DNA of 33,564 nt, taken from positions 1 through 33,564 of the forward strand of contig JAHFRA010000028.1 of NCBI GenBank assembly GCA_023259035.1. Direction: 5' to 3'. How positions within the stretch are numbered: position 1 is the first letter of the stretch; each line of letters opens with the position of its first letter. The notes beneath the pieces are model-generated. The model saw nothing but the letters and a program-made list of their open reading frames with translations, was not told where the DNA came from and searched no databases. The stretch is from Gallionella sp. Its GTDB lineage: Bacteria > Pseudomonadota > Gammaproteobacteria > Burkholderiales > Gallionellaceae. Position numbers and translations under genes: made by a program. Shown here piece after piece: positions 14,348 to 22,308 of the stretch.

Positions 14348-15436
14348 TTATTTTTTTACCCCCATCGCCAACGCGCACTGTTTACTTTGCTCCAGCTCTG
14401 CGGCGTTGGGTTCGATGAGCCAGCCATGCAAATTATCCATCACCAGCTCTGTTAGTGCGTGCATCCAGTCGTTGCGGTCGTTGAGGCAGGGAATGTAGTG
14501 GTATTCGCCGCCGCCCGCATGCTGGAATTCTTTCTTGCCTTCCAGCGCGATTTCTTCCAGCGTCTCCAGACAGTCGGCGACGAAGCCTGGGCAGATTACA
14601 TCCACGCGCCGGATTTTTTGTTTTCCCAACTCTTTAAGCGTAGCGCTAGTGTAGGGTTTGAGCCATTCCGCGTTGCCGAGACGCGACTGAAAGCTGATGG
14701 CGTATTGCTCGGGTTTCATGCCGAGTTGCTGCGCCAGTAAACGTCCGGTCTTGTGGCATTCGCAGTGGTAGGGGTCGCCTTTGTCGAGCGTGTAGCGCGG
14801 CAGGCCGTGGAAGCTCATCAGCAGCTTTTCCGGGCGTCCATTCTTCATCCAGTAATCATTGACATTGTTAGCCAGTGCTTTGATGTAACCTGGGTTGTCG
14901 TGAAAATCCCTGATGATGCGCAACGCGGGAATGTTGCGCATTCGTTGCAGCTCGCTGAACACGGCGTCGCATACCGTGGCAGTGGTGCTGGCGGCATATT
15001 GCGGATACATCGGCACGATCAGGATGCGCTGGCAGCTTTGCTCCTTGAACTTGCGCAACACTTGGGAAATTCCGGGATTGCCGTAGCGCATCGCGTAGTC
15101 CACCACGAATGGAGCCTTGGTGCGCTGTCCAAGATAGCCTTGCAGCAGTGTGGTTTGCTTTTCGGTGTAAACACGCAACGGCGAACCTTCCTTCAGCCAT
15201 ACCGAGGCATATTTTGCGGCGGATTTCTTCGGGCGCGTATTGAGGATAATGCCGTTGAGAATCAACCACCAGATGGCGCGCGGCATTTCCACCACGCGCG
15301 GGTCGCTCAGAAATTCTTTCAGGTAAATGCGTACGGCTTGCGCGGTAGGCGCGTCCGGCGTGCCGAGATTGACCAGCAGGATGCCGGTCTTTTCCGGCGT
15401 GCCGTGGGTATAAGTAGGTTCAGGTTGGTAGCGCAT
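14348..15436 (-). CDS. hemH: Ferrochelatase (protohaem ferro-lyase)
   Basis: A 362-aa protein of normal length that inserts Fe2+ into protoporphyrin IX, the last step of haem synthesis. Landmarks: [14 protein letters not shown] near the N-terminus, the substrate-cleft stretch [14 protein letters not shown] (142-155), the catalytic histidine H210 in SFHGLP, and the conserved acidic motif CLETLEEI near 290. The ATG at 15436 has only a weak ribosome-binding site. It lies 150 bases downstream of hrcA on the same strand. Haem supply fits the cytochrome gene at 2786, but the pairing with hrcA is a common betaproteobacterial arrangement with no obvious functional link. Confidence 0.97.
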   Translation of the reverse strand: MRYQPEPTYTHGTPEKTGILLVNLGTPDAPTAQAVRIYLKEFLSDPRVVEMPRAIWWLILNGIILNTRPKKSAAKYASVWLKEGSPLRVYTEKQTTLLQGYLGQRTKAPFVVDYAMRYGNPGISQVLRKFKEQSCQRILIVPMYPQYAASTTATVCDAVFSELQRMRNIPALRIIRDFHDNPGYIKALANNVNDYWMKNGRPEKLLMSFHGLPRYTLDKGDPYHCECHKTGRLLAQQLGMKPEQYAISFQSRLGNAEWLKPYTSATLKELGKQKIRRVDVICPGFVADCLETLEEIALEGKKEFQHAGGGEYHYIPCLNDRNDWMHALTELVMDNLHGWLIEPNAAELEQSKQCALAMGVKK

Positions 15437-15586
15437 TCGATTTATCCAAAACCACTTGTTGCGAAGTTGAAAACGTCATGAGCGCAGCCAAGACAAGGTA
15501 AAAAGTGGTGAGGAAGCGGAGTTTACATGGAGTAAATGAGCATTCCGAGCCATTTTTTAATGCCGAATTGGCAAGCGCAATAGTTT

Positions 15587-16606
15587 TCAATTCTGCGACA
15601 GCGCATTGCCGAGCAACCGCGCCGTAACGTCCACGATCGGGATGACCCGTTCATAGTCCATGCGCTTCGGACCGACCACAGCGAGAGTGCCGATTACTTT
15701 CCCGTTGGCAGAGTAAGGCGCGGTAATCACACTGCACTCATCCAGTGAAGCCAATCCCGATTCAGCACCGACAAAGATATGTATCCCTTGCCCTCTGCGG
15801 CTGGCATCGAGCAACTGTAACAGTTCGGTTTTTTTCTCAAACAAATTAAACAGCTTGCGCAAGCGGTTCATGTCGGTGGACAGCTCTTCCACATGCAGCA
15901 GGTTGTGTTCGCCGCTGATGACGTAATCTTCGGATTTTTTTGCTTCTGCCGCATCGCCCGCTGCCAGCGCCGCCGCCATCAGCGCGCTCATGTCCTGATG
16001 CAATTGCTGCAACTCACCGCGCAGCCGGTCACGGATTTGCGAGAAGCTGCAGCCGATGTAATTCTGGCTCAAGAAATTGCCAGCTTCGGTAAGTTGCGAT
16101 TGGGTGTAATCGCGCTCCATCAGCAGCACACGATTTTCCACCTCGCCATCCGGCATCACGATGATCAGCAACACGCGTTTTTCACCCAGGCGCAGAAATT
16201 CGATTTGGCGAATAGTGATTGCGCTGCGTTTTGTTGTGACAACCACGCCGGTAAAGTGCGTCAGTTCAGAGAGCAAATTTGAGGCTTGTGTTATCAACCG
16301 CGACGGGTTGTCCGGCTGCAACTGCTGCTCCATCTGTTGCATGCGCATGCTGTCCAGCGGTTTGGTCACCAGCATGGTGTCGATGAACAAACGATAGGCC
16401 AAACCAGTTGGGACGCGGCCTGCCGAGGTATGCGGACTACTGACCAAACCGATGCCCTCCAGATCGGCCATCACATTGCGAATGGTTGCCGAACTCACTT
16501 CCAGGCCGGAATACTGGAGCAGCGCGCGCGAACCAACTGGCTGGCCGTCGCTGATATAGCGTTCCACCAGAGTCTTGAGCAGGATTTGTGCGCGTTCATT
16601 CAGCAT
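15587..16606 (-). CDS. hrcA: Heat-inducible transcription repressor HrcA
   Basis: A 339-aa protein from the ATG at 16606 ([18 protein letters not shown]), the canonical HrcA start. The frame continues 35 codons upstream, but that part does not resemble the family. An N-terminal winged helix ([31 protein letters not shown]) is followed by the GAF-like dimerisation region and the C-terminal [28 protein letters not shown] motif. HrcA represses groESL and dnaK operons through the CIRCE inverted repeat. I saw no CIRCE copy upstream of this gene, so autoregulation by that route is not supported here. Confidence 0.96.
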   Translation of the reverse strand: MLNERAQILLKTLVERYISDGQPVGSRALLQYSGLEVSSATIRNVMADLEGIGLVSSPHTSAGRVPTGLAYRLFIDTMLVTKPLDSMRMQQMEQQLQPDNPSRLITQASNLLSELTHFTGVVVTTKRSAITIRQIEFLRLGEKRVLLIIVMPDGEVENRVLLMERDYTQSQLTEAGNFLSQNYIGCSFSQIRDRLRGELQQLHQDMSALMAAALAAGDAAEAKKSEDYVISGEHNLLHVEELSTDMNRLRKLFNLFEKKTELLQLLDASRRGQGIHIFVGAESGLASLDECSVITAPYSANGKVIGTLAVVGPKRMDYERVIPIVDVTARLLGNALSQN

Positions 16607-16795
16607 AAAGCGGATTCTACCATCGGCAATGTGATGCTCGGCAGGCGTGAGATTCTGACCTTCTGCTTCGGGCAGGCGATTGGCTATTGCGACGTACCGC
16701 TCCAGACACATGCGGTCATCCAGGAAATCAACGGGCGATCAAACAAGTAAAAAGATTTTTTGTGTGACTGTTGAGCTGAATTGCATTTTCAAATT

Positions 16796-16820
16796 CATGG
16801 CCAACTGTAGTCACAAAGTT
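16796..16820. repeat. Short stretch resembling the one at 6586
   Basis: Twenty of 25 bases match 6586-6610 in the same orientation, with the shared core ATGGCCAACTG. Both lie between genes. It may be a binding site, an old element end, or chance. Confidence 0.2.
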
Positions 16821-19032
16821 AATGCAACTCATCAATGCCCCATAATGAATCGCGCGGTGCGCCATAGCTTTTCGCGTGTTGCACTTCGATGCGTATCTGC
16901 CCATCCAGGCGGCGCGGTATGCCGAGCCGTAGCTTGCCGGATTCTGTTGGCCACTCCATCATGCGGACCACCCGATTGGCGTTGAGATCGGCAACGAAAG
17001 TAGAACCAATCGTCCCCTCCTCGAAAGTGGACGATGGCCTGCCGAAACGGTCCAGCATGGCTTTCCTTACACGCTCATAAGTCTGTGCGACATCTTGCGG
17101 ATTATTCGGGTCAGTCAGGTTGATGACGAGCGCAATGCGGCTTACGCTGCCACTATCATGGGCAATGGCCACACGCTGCCGCTCAGTTAAATCATCGATA
17201 AGGCGTTGCTCATAAATAGTGACTTGCCCCTGCGGTGTGCCCGCAGGCATTCCCGATGCTTCCATGCGTCTAGCCATTGCCGGGAAATTGCTGCCCGGCA
17301 CGATCTCCAGCAACAGGCCGAGACTGCGCGACAGCGTGGCGGCAGTATCGGGAGAGGTATTGGCAAGCGGGCGAATAACTGCCTGTGCGGGTTTGTCGAA
17401 GGCCTGTGTCCAGAACAAAGACAGCCGATAACTGTCGTTATATTGACCTATTGTCACCCGGCGATCGTAGGCCGAGGCTTCAATGCCGAATGTGTCTCTT
17501 CCCGTGTTGTAGCGATAGTCCACGCGTAGCGCGTTGACTTCGATGGTTGCGAGAGAGGCTGCATCCGGACGCAGTTTCTGATAGCCATAACTTGCGCTGA
17601 GATTATGTGGGTTGTTGGCTAGCGTGAAAGCCAGCGCCGGTGCCCAATCAGTTGTTGCCGAAGTATTGCCGCTCAAGCGATGCAGCATGATACCCGGTGA
17701 GAATGATCCGCCCCAACCGCCAATATTGAGCTGATGCGTGGCGTTCAGTTGCAGCTGCGCACTTGTCGTATCGCTCGCGCCGGAAACCCGATCATTGACT
17801 TGTTGCAATAACAGACCGAGATTGCCGACCCATTGTTCAGGAAAAGGCCTGGACAGGTTGGCATTCATATTCCAGATGCCGCGGTCTATCGTTGCGTCGT
17901 CCTTGACAAGATTTTGCGAAAATACATCAACGCTGCCGTTGAGTCCCGCTGCGGCAACAATGGAGCCAGTCCAATTTAAACCATAGGTATCGGTCTTGAG
18001 CGCGTTGCCGGATTGCAAGCCGTCGTTGAAATGTTGCGCCCGCCCGCGCAGTGTCGTCCCATCGGAGAATCGCCACCCGACGTGTGCTTCCTCTGACTGG
18101 CGATCGGCAGCGATTACGCCGCCCGCAGGCCGGTAATCGCGATCATAACGCTCGAATCGCAAGCGGTAGTCGAGCGGATTGCTTGTGCTCTGCCCCGATA
18201 TTTGTCCGAACACGCCGCTGCCGCTTCTATTTTGCCCACTCTGCGGAACGGACGTAACCATCGGGCTCAGGTAGCCGTCATGATCTCCGCGTAGACCGGC
18301 CAGTTCGCCCTCGATGCGCAAGTTTTGCGATCCCCATAACCAGGTGTGTTCACCGGTAGCGCCTGCCACGGTTTGGGTGCGATCCAGCGTGCCGAGCGCA
18401 GGATCCGACTGCCGGAAATTGTGTACCAGATTGACACTGAACCGGGTTTGCGGGCTGGTTTCAATGAGCCACGATGCGCCGTTGGTCCAGTCATTGCTGC
18501 CCTGCACATGCCTCCAGTTGGGCTGATTGGTTCCGGAAACAAGCAGCAGCGAATGGCGCGCCCCTGATTCGCCCGGCACGGGCTGCAATTCTATTTGCCC
18601 GCCTTTGAGGGAGCGTTGCAGTGTGCGGAAACTGAAATAGGCAAAATTATCGCCGGCTTCGACACGGTACGGGATGCCGCCATCGCCTTTCTCGCGCGTC
18701 AAATTAATGCGTTCGGGCACAAGGCCATGATCCGGCGCGCGATAGTAAGAATCGTTCGCTACCCCGTACAACTGTGCATGTATGGTGTCATAAGGCGAGA
18801 GTTGGCGAGCCAGATTCAGGTTGAATTCGTCGAAGTGTTGCCCACCGGTAAAACGGTAGGGACCGGCCAGTGGATCGCCCTGCGCACGGTAGGATTCAAG
18901 ACGCAACGTATTGCTGCCGGTGATCTGCCACTCATCGAGGATTTTCTCGGCATACGCCTTCCCGAACATGCTGCATGTTGTGATCATCAGCAGCTGTATC
19001 GGAAACTGACGAATAAACACGCGCTGCTTCAT
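16819..19032 (-). CDS. Large exported protein, probable outer-membrane beta-barrel with C-terminal soluble domain
   Basis: A 737-aa protein with a signal peptide (1-28, ending AYA). The mature part to about residue 580 is rich in alternating polar and aromatic strands with many Asn, Gln, Ser and Gly (for example YDTIHAQLYGVANDSYYRA, LDYRLRFERYDRDYR, NPHNLSASYGYQKLR), the pattern of a large beta-barrel. The last ~140 residues change character to a mixed alpha/beta region (IYEQRLIDDLTERQRVAIA, then VINLTDPNNPQDVAQTYERV) ending in GIDELH. The end is not the usual terminal Phe or Trp of a barrel, so the soluble domain probably follows the barrel. Its ATG overlaps the stop of the preceding gene (ATGA). 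It is the last gene of a three-gene operon. I do not recognise a family. Confidence 0.8.
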   Translation of the reverse strand: MKQRVFIRQFPIQLLMITTCSMFGKAYAEKILDEWQITGSNTLRLESYRAQGDPLAGPYRFTGGQHFDEFNLNLARQLSPYDTIHAQLYGVANDSYYRAPDHGLVPERINLTREKGDGGIPYRVEAGDNFAYFSFRTLQRSLKGGQIELQPVPGESGARHSLLLVSGTNQPNWRHVQGSNDWTNGASWLIETSPQTRFSVNLVHNFRQSDPALGTLDRTQTVAGATGEHTWLWGSQNLRIEGELAGLRGDHDGYLSPMVTSVPQSGQNRSGSGVFGQISGQSTSNPLDYRLRFERYDRDYRPAGGVIAADRQSEEAHVGWRFSDGTTLRGRAQHFNDGLQSGNALKTDTYGLNWTGSIVAAAGLNGSVDVFSQNLVKDDATIDRGIWNMNANLSRPFPEQWVGNLGLLLQQVNDRVSGASDTTSAQLQLNATHQLNIGGWGGSFSPGIMLHRLSGNTSATTDWAPALAFTLANNPHNLSASYGYQKLRPDAASLATIEVNALRVDYRYNTGRDTFGIEASAYDRRVTIGQYNDSYRLSLFWTQAFDKPAQAVIRPLANTSPDTAATLSRSLGLLLEIVPGSNFPAMARRMEASGMPAGTPQGQVTIYEQRLIDDLTERQRVAIAHDSGSVSRIALVINLTDPNNPQDVAQTYERVRKAMLDRFGRPSSTFEEGTIGSTFVADLNANRVVRMMEWPTESGKLRLGIPRRLDGQIRIEVQHAKSYGAPRDSLWGIDELH

Positions 19033-19529
19033 GATGAAGGCTCGGTGATCAGCAGGATGAATTCATTAGTGCCATCCAGGCGTTGGAAGCCCGTTTGCGG
19101 ATCGTTGTATTCGATCTGGGTGCGGGCCGTCACGGAAACACGACTGACCCGTTGCTCCATGCCCGACGCAGTATTTTGCAGGTGCTGACTGAGCGTTTGC
19201 ATGCTCTGAATCGCCAATACGCGCAGCTTGGCGTCACGCGGAACCTTTGTGAGCAGAGCATCGGTCAGACGCGATTTGTCATAGAGGCTGTCCGCCAGCA
19301 TGGGCTCGAGATTCGGGGTGTTCCATGCATCCGCGATTTTCTTTACGGCATCCTCGACCCTGGCGGCGGATACCGGGCGCATCGATGTGACGGCGCGCGT
19401 GCCGGGCGGCGCATTGGTGACGGCCATCGGCGTGGCGATACGATTGATCTGGCGAACTTCCTGTGCCTGTGCGTGAGTCAGTCCAATGAGTGCCGCAGCC
19501 AGCGGGATCAGATAGCGAAATTTATTCAT
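19029..19529 (-). CDS. Small exported protein of unknown function, operon gene 2
   Basis: A 166-aa protein from the ATG at 19529, with GAGG 10 bases upstream; an upstream in-frame start would add 13 residues before the signal peptide. The signal peptide ends AQA (20-22). The mature part has an extended N-terminus (NRIATPMAVTNAPPGTRAVT), a helical middle (VEDAVKKIADAWN, LRVLAIQSMQTLSQHLQNT) and a strand-rich end (VSRVSVTARTQIEYNDP, GTNEFILLITEPSS). No cysteine and no lipobox are present, so it is a soluble periplasmic or secreted protein. Its start lies 7 bases after the stop of gene 1 and its stop overlaps the start of gene 3, so the three products are probably made together. Confidence 0.8.
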   Translation of the reverse strand: MNKFRYLIPLAAALIGLTHAQAQEVRQINRIATPMAVTNAPPGTRAVTSMRPVSAARVEDAVKKIADAWNTPNLEPMLADSLYDKSRLTDALLTKVPRDAKLRVLAIQSMQTLSQHLQNTASGMEQRVSRVSVTARTQIEYNDPQTGFQRLDGTNEFILLITEPSS

Positions 19530-19536
19530 GATGAGT

Positions 19537-21813
19537 TCACCTCGAGCATGAGCTGCTGCAAGTGCCACCGCTGTTGTTCCGGCAGGCTATCCCAAAGGAT
19601 GTGAGGCTCGATCCGGTGAATGTGCAGGTATGCCCCGGCAGCCCCAGGATGATCAGGTTGGTGCTCTGCGGGCTGGCCGTGGCCCCTGAACAATTGATCA
19701 ACACGTTGCTGTTCGAGCCCAATGGATTCGCCGTCATGGTATTGCCTCCCGGGGTCACCGTGAGCCCAGTTGATCCAATGCCACATGATCCGCTACAGAC
19801 ATAGTTGCCGCTGCTGTAGTTGGTCGCGCAGCCAATCAGCGGTGTCGTGCAGTTGCGTGTAACCTCGATCCAGTTCGTGCCGGGAATCCAGGATCCGTTC
19901 GAACACACATAGGCGCGCTGCTGCGTGATGGTTCCTGTTTGTCCTGCCGGACAAGCGAGGTTCTGTCCATCCGGTTGGGGCTGTACAGCCGGGTTGCAGG
20001 TGCAGCTATTGCTGACGGTCTGCCATGCGCCGGGCGCCCATGCTCCATTCACGCAAGAGTAGGATCGGTTTTGAATGATGCTGCCCGTCTGAGCGCTCGG
20101 ACAAGCTTGCGTTTGCGACTCGCTGACCGGCGGAGACCCTGTGCAGCCAGTCGTCGTCGTGGTGCAGGTGCTGCTGGTTGTTGTCCAACTGCCTGGAGCC
20201 CATGCTCCGTTCACGCAAGAGTAGGACCGGTTCTGAATGATGCTGCCCGTCTGACCGCTCGGACACGCTTGCGTTTGCGACTCGCTGACCGGCGGAGACC
20301 CCGTGCAGCCCGGCGTCGTTACCTGGCCACCGCCAAGCGGATTCTGCGGGGCGAACGGGTTATTGCCAACAAGATTGTGAACTTGTTCGATCAGGACAAC
20401 GCCATGGCACCGTTTGAGGCATTCCTCGAGTGCCGCTTCAAGACGCTGCAGATCCGCCTCAAGACCGGCCTTTCTCGACTGTGCTATCTTGATCCCCGTG
20501 TTCAAGCGGGTCTCTTCATCTTGCAGATCCTTCAACCGTTTTTGCATGTCGTCAAGCTGTTCCTGTGTCTCGGTTGCGCTCTTGCTCCTTGGGTAGGTAT
20601 AGCTTGCAATAACTTCGCCGTTGGCATCACGTACCGTCACATGCACCTGCCCATCACCTTGAGTGGCATCGTAGTCCGCCGTCCTGCCGGTTTCGGAATC
20701 TGTTCCAGAGGCTGTCCATTGCCCCTTATCCGCCTCGTTTTGAAGCGCCGTAATCTTCTTGTTAATAGCCTTTTGCCGTTTAAGATTTTCTTCAAGCGAT
20801 TTCTGCGAGTTGGTGATGCGTTCCACAGCTTCCGCTATGCCGCTGCGGGCCAGTCCGATGTCCTTCGCGATCGCCTCGCATTCGGGGCAGGATTCGGCTG
20901 CCCCACCCCCGGCATGCGGCGGTTGCGCTGGCGGCTGAGGCGGTGGGGGCGGTGGCGTGAAAGTTTCTGTCTTGGGCGGTTCGCAACATAGAGAAGCAAT
21001 CTTCTCTTGAGGCAGGCATTCCTTCGCGGCGCCTGAATAGGCTTCTTTCCAATAACCAAAACTGCTGAAGCTCGTGCCGTACCAACCCAGGGGATTGATC
21101 CTCTTCAACCAGCCAGAACCTCCCGTCCCGCTGCGCCAACTAAAATTGTAAGTGTCGTATGCAGTCCAATTAATCTTGCAGGAAAAGGGGGTCTCGTTGC
21201 CAAAGCCTGACTCACAATCGGAATTCTTGACGCAGCACTTCTTGGGCCCGGTGTCGCAGACCGCGTCCCAGTAAACGCTGAATGAACCGATACCCAAATG
21301 TATGCTGAAGCTGTCGGCGTCACCCATGACCACGACAGGTCCACCCCGCGTGCTGAAGGTGCCGGATTGGCCGCACTTCAACTGGCCGAGCATTTTCGCG
21401 GCATTGCCGTTCATCCGGACTTGGGAGTTAATAACTTGCAGCTTGACATCTTCCTGCTCGCGGATGTCCTGGACAAAAGACTTGCTTAAAATGACTGCAT
21501 CAGTCTCCGACGGAGTTCGTTCATATCCGTTAAAAAACATTTGGAGCCACAGGGCTGAACCGAAAGTGAGGGGCGAACCGAGAGTCTCTACCTCGACGTC
21601 CGGCATTCGGTACTTTTTCCCCTTGGGCGTGGGCGCAACTGCTCCGCGAGGATTGAAGTCCACAACAAGTTTGTCCTGATTGGTTGGAGCCGGACAGTTA
21701 TTGCCGGAATGGTCATTTCCACTGGGCGTATCCGCCCACAACGGTGTGGCGAAAATAGCCAGACACAACGAAATAACAAGTGGGAATTTGATTTGAATTG
21801 GGAAACGTGCCAC
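19537..21813 (-). CDS. Long Cys-rich exported multidomain protein with coiled-coil hairpin and tandem repeats, operon gene 1
   Basis: A 758-aa protein if started at the GTG at 21813, which gives a clean signal peptide (MARFPIQIKF..., cleavage after LWA at 27). GGGGGAG lies very close upstream, so the exact start is uncertain; the frame opens at 21858. Layout: globular N-terminal region with Cys clusters (CCVKNSDC near 193, CC near 276); Pro-rich stretch (287-298); CPEC (309-312); helix 1 (about 318-365); a small strand-rich insert (366-408, GQVHVTVRDANGEVIASYTY); helix 2 (about 412-468) ending CLKRC (465-469); then two near-identical 54-residue repeats and a third diverged one (503-655); then a Ser/Gly/Cys-rich end. 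The Cys pairs at both feet of the helices suggest a disulfide-locked antiparallel hairpin. Probably a cell-surface or secreted structural or adhesive protein. No family is recognised. Confidence 0.8.
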   Translation of the reverse strand: MARFPIQIKFPLVISLCLAIFATPLWADTPSGNDHSGNNCPAPTNQDKLVVDFNPRGAVAPTPKGKKYRMPDVEVETLGSPLTFGSALWLQMFFNGYERTPSETDAVILSKSFVQDIREQEDVKLQVINSQVRMNGNAAKMLGQLKCGQSGTFSTRGGPVVVMGDADSFSIHLGIGSFSVYWDAVCDTGPKKCCVKNSDCESGFGNETPFSCKINWTAYDTYNFSWRSGTGGSGWLKRINPLGWYGTSFSSFGYWKEAYSGAAKECLPQEKIASLCCEPPKTETFTPPPPPPQPPAQPPHAGGGAAESCPECEAIAKDIGLARSGIAEAVERITNSQKSLEENLKRQKAINKKITALQNEADKGQWTASGTDSETGRTADYDATQGDGQVHVTVRDANGEVIASYTYPRSKSATETQEQLDDMQKRLKDLQDEETRLNTGIKIAQSRKAGLEADLQRLEAALEECLKRCHGVVLIEQVHNLVGNNPFAPQNPLGGGQVTTPGCTGSPPVSESQTQACPSGQTGSIIQNRSYSCVNGAWAPGSWTTTSSTCTTTTTGCTGSPPVSESQTQACPSAQTGSIIQNRSYSCVNGAWAPGAWQTVSNSCTCNPAVQPQPDGQNLACPAGQTGTITQQRAYVCSNGSWIPGTNWIEVTRNCTTPLIGCATNYSSGNYVCSGSCGIGSTGLTVTPGGNTMTANPLGSNSNVLINCSGATASPQSTNLIILGLPGHTCTFTGSSLTSFGIACRNNSGGTCSSSCSR
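19835..20312 (-). repeat. Three tandem 162-nt coding repeats in operon gene 1
   Basis: Copies 1 and 2 (about 20148-20312 and 19986-20147) are offset by exactly 162 bases and nearly identical, encoding CTGSPPVSESQTQACPS and IIQNRSYSCVNGAWAPG. The third (about 19835-19985) keeps the same spacing of Cys, Gln and Trp but has diverged (ACPAGQTGTITQQRAYVC). This is a recent in-frame duplication on top of an older one. Confidence 0.85.
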
Positions 21814-21858
21814 GACTCCCCCATATAGACTAAGCGATTGCACCCAAAACGACCGCAA

Positions 21859-22308
21859 AGAATAAGAGAAATGAAACCAGAATCAATTCGCAGAAAAAGT
21901 CTAAACAATAAAAGGTAAAGTGTCAAACAAACCGCTCGCTGTACGCCACAGAAGGAAGCGTTGAAGAGTTTAACTATCAAACTTGAGTGACACTTATGAA
22001 ATAAGGTTCGCTGGCGACAGGATCAGACGGGCCTCATCTGGCCAATAACGTGTGATTGTTATGAGGGTAATTCACAACCGTCGGCAATTGTTAATGGCAC
22101 ACTCTTGCCGTTCGCCAGCGTCCGCTTCACATACACAAACCCGCCATTGATCATTCCGCATTCACTTCCGTCCAGGCAATATGAGAAGCCATAAACACAT
22201 ATCATTTAGTTAGCGGCAAATTCCCACAATAGCCACAAGGAAAAACAGGCATGGCTCCATTATGGTTGAACAAGCCCGTGGTGCGTGCTAGTCTTCTCGC
22301 ACAGAATT
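21859..22308. other. Divergent intergenic region upstream of the exported-protein operon and the radical SAM gene
   Basis: This stretch of about 450 bases must hold the promoters for both directions. It also holds a 48-codon open frame at 22059-22205 on the minus strand. Inverted 8-mers CGCTGGCG (near 22010) and CGCCAGCG (near 22115) flank the end of that frame. No RNA gene was recognised. Confidence 0.45.
22059..22205 (-). CDS. Possible 48-aa peptide or remnant of a larger gene
   Basis: A minus-strand frame from the ATG at 22205 to TAA at 22059 encodes a peptide with protein-like composition: three spaced cysteines in the second part (CLDGSECG, DGCELPS) and an alternating strand pattern (GGFVYVKRTLANGKSVPLTI). 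A stop lies directly before the ATG and there is no clear ribosome-binding site, so it could be the last exon-like scrap of a decayed gene. It points the same way as the exported-protein operon, 246 bases upstream of it. I do not recognise it. Confidence 0.35.
   Translation of the reverse strand: MICVYGFSYCLDGSECGMINGGFVYVKRTLANGKSVPLTIADGCELPS

Noticed and set aside
15437..15586. Possible RNA or repeat between hrcA and hemH
   Set aside because: The stretch looks like generic intergenic repeat-type DNA, but I could not find a second copy in this window or a defined structure.
16607..16818. CIRCE element upstream of hrcA
   Set aside because: I looked for TTAGCACTC and its inverted partner GAGTGCTAA in the hrcA upstream region and did not see them.
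19835..20312. Tandem repeats that might suggest a CRISPR array
   Set aside because: The unit is 162 nt, in frame, and lies inside a long coding sequence with no unique spacers.
19939..20991. 350-codon plus-strand open frame
   Set aside because: It is antisense to the repeat-rich exported-protein gene, Arg/Ala/Cys-biased, and lacks a family or ribosome-binding site.
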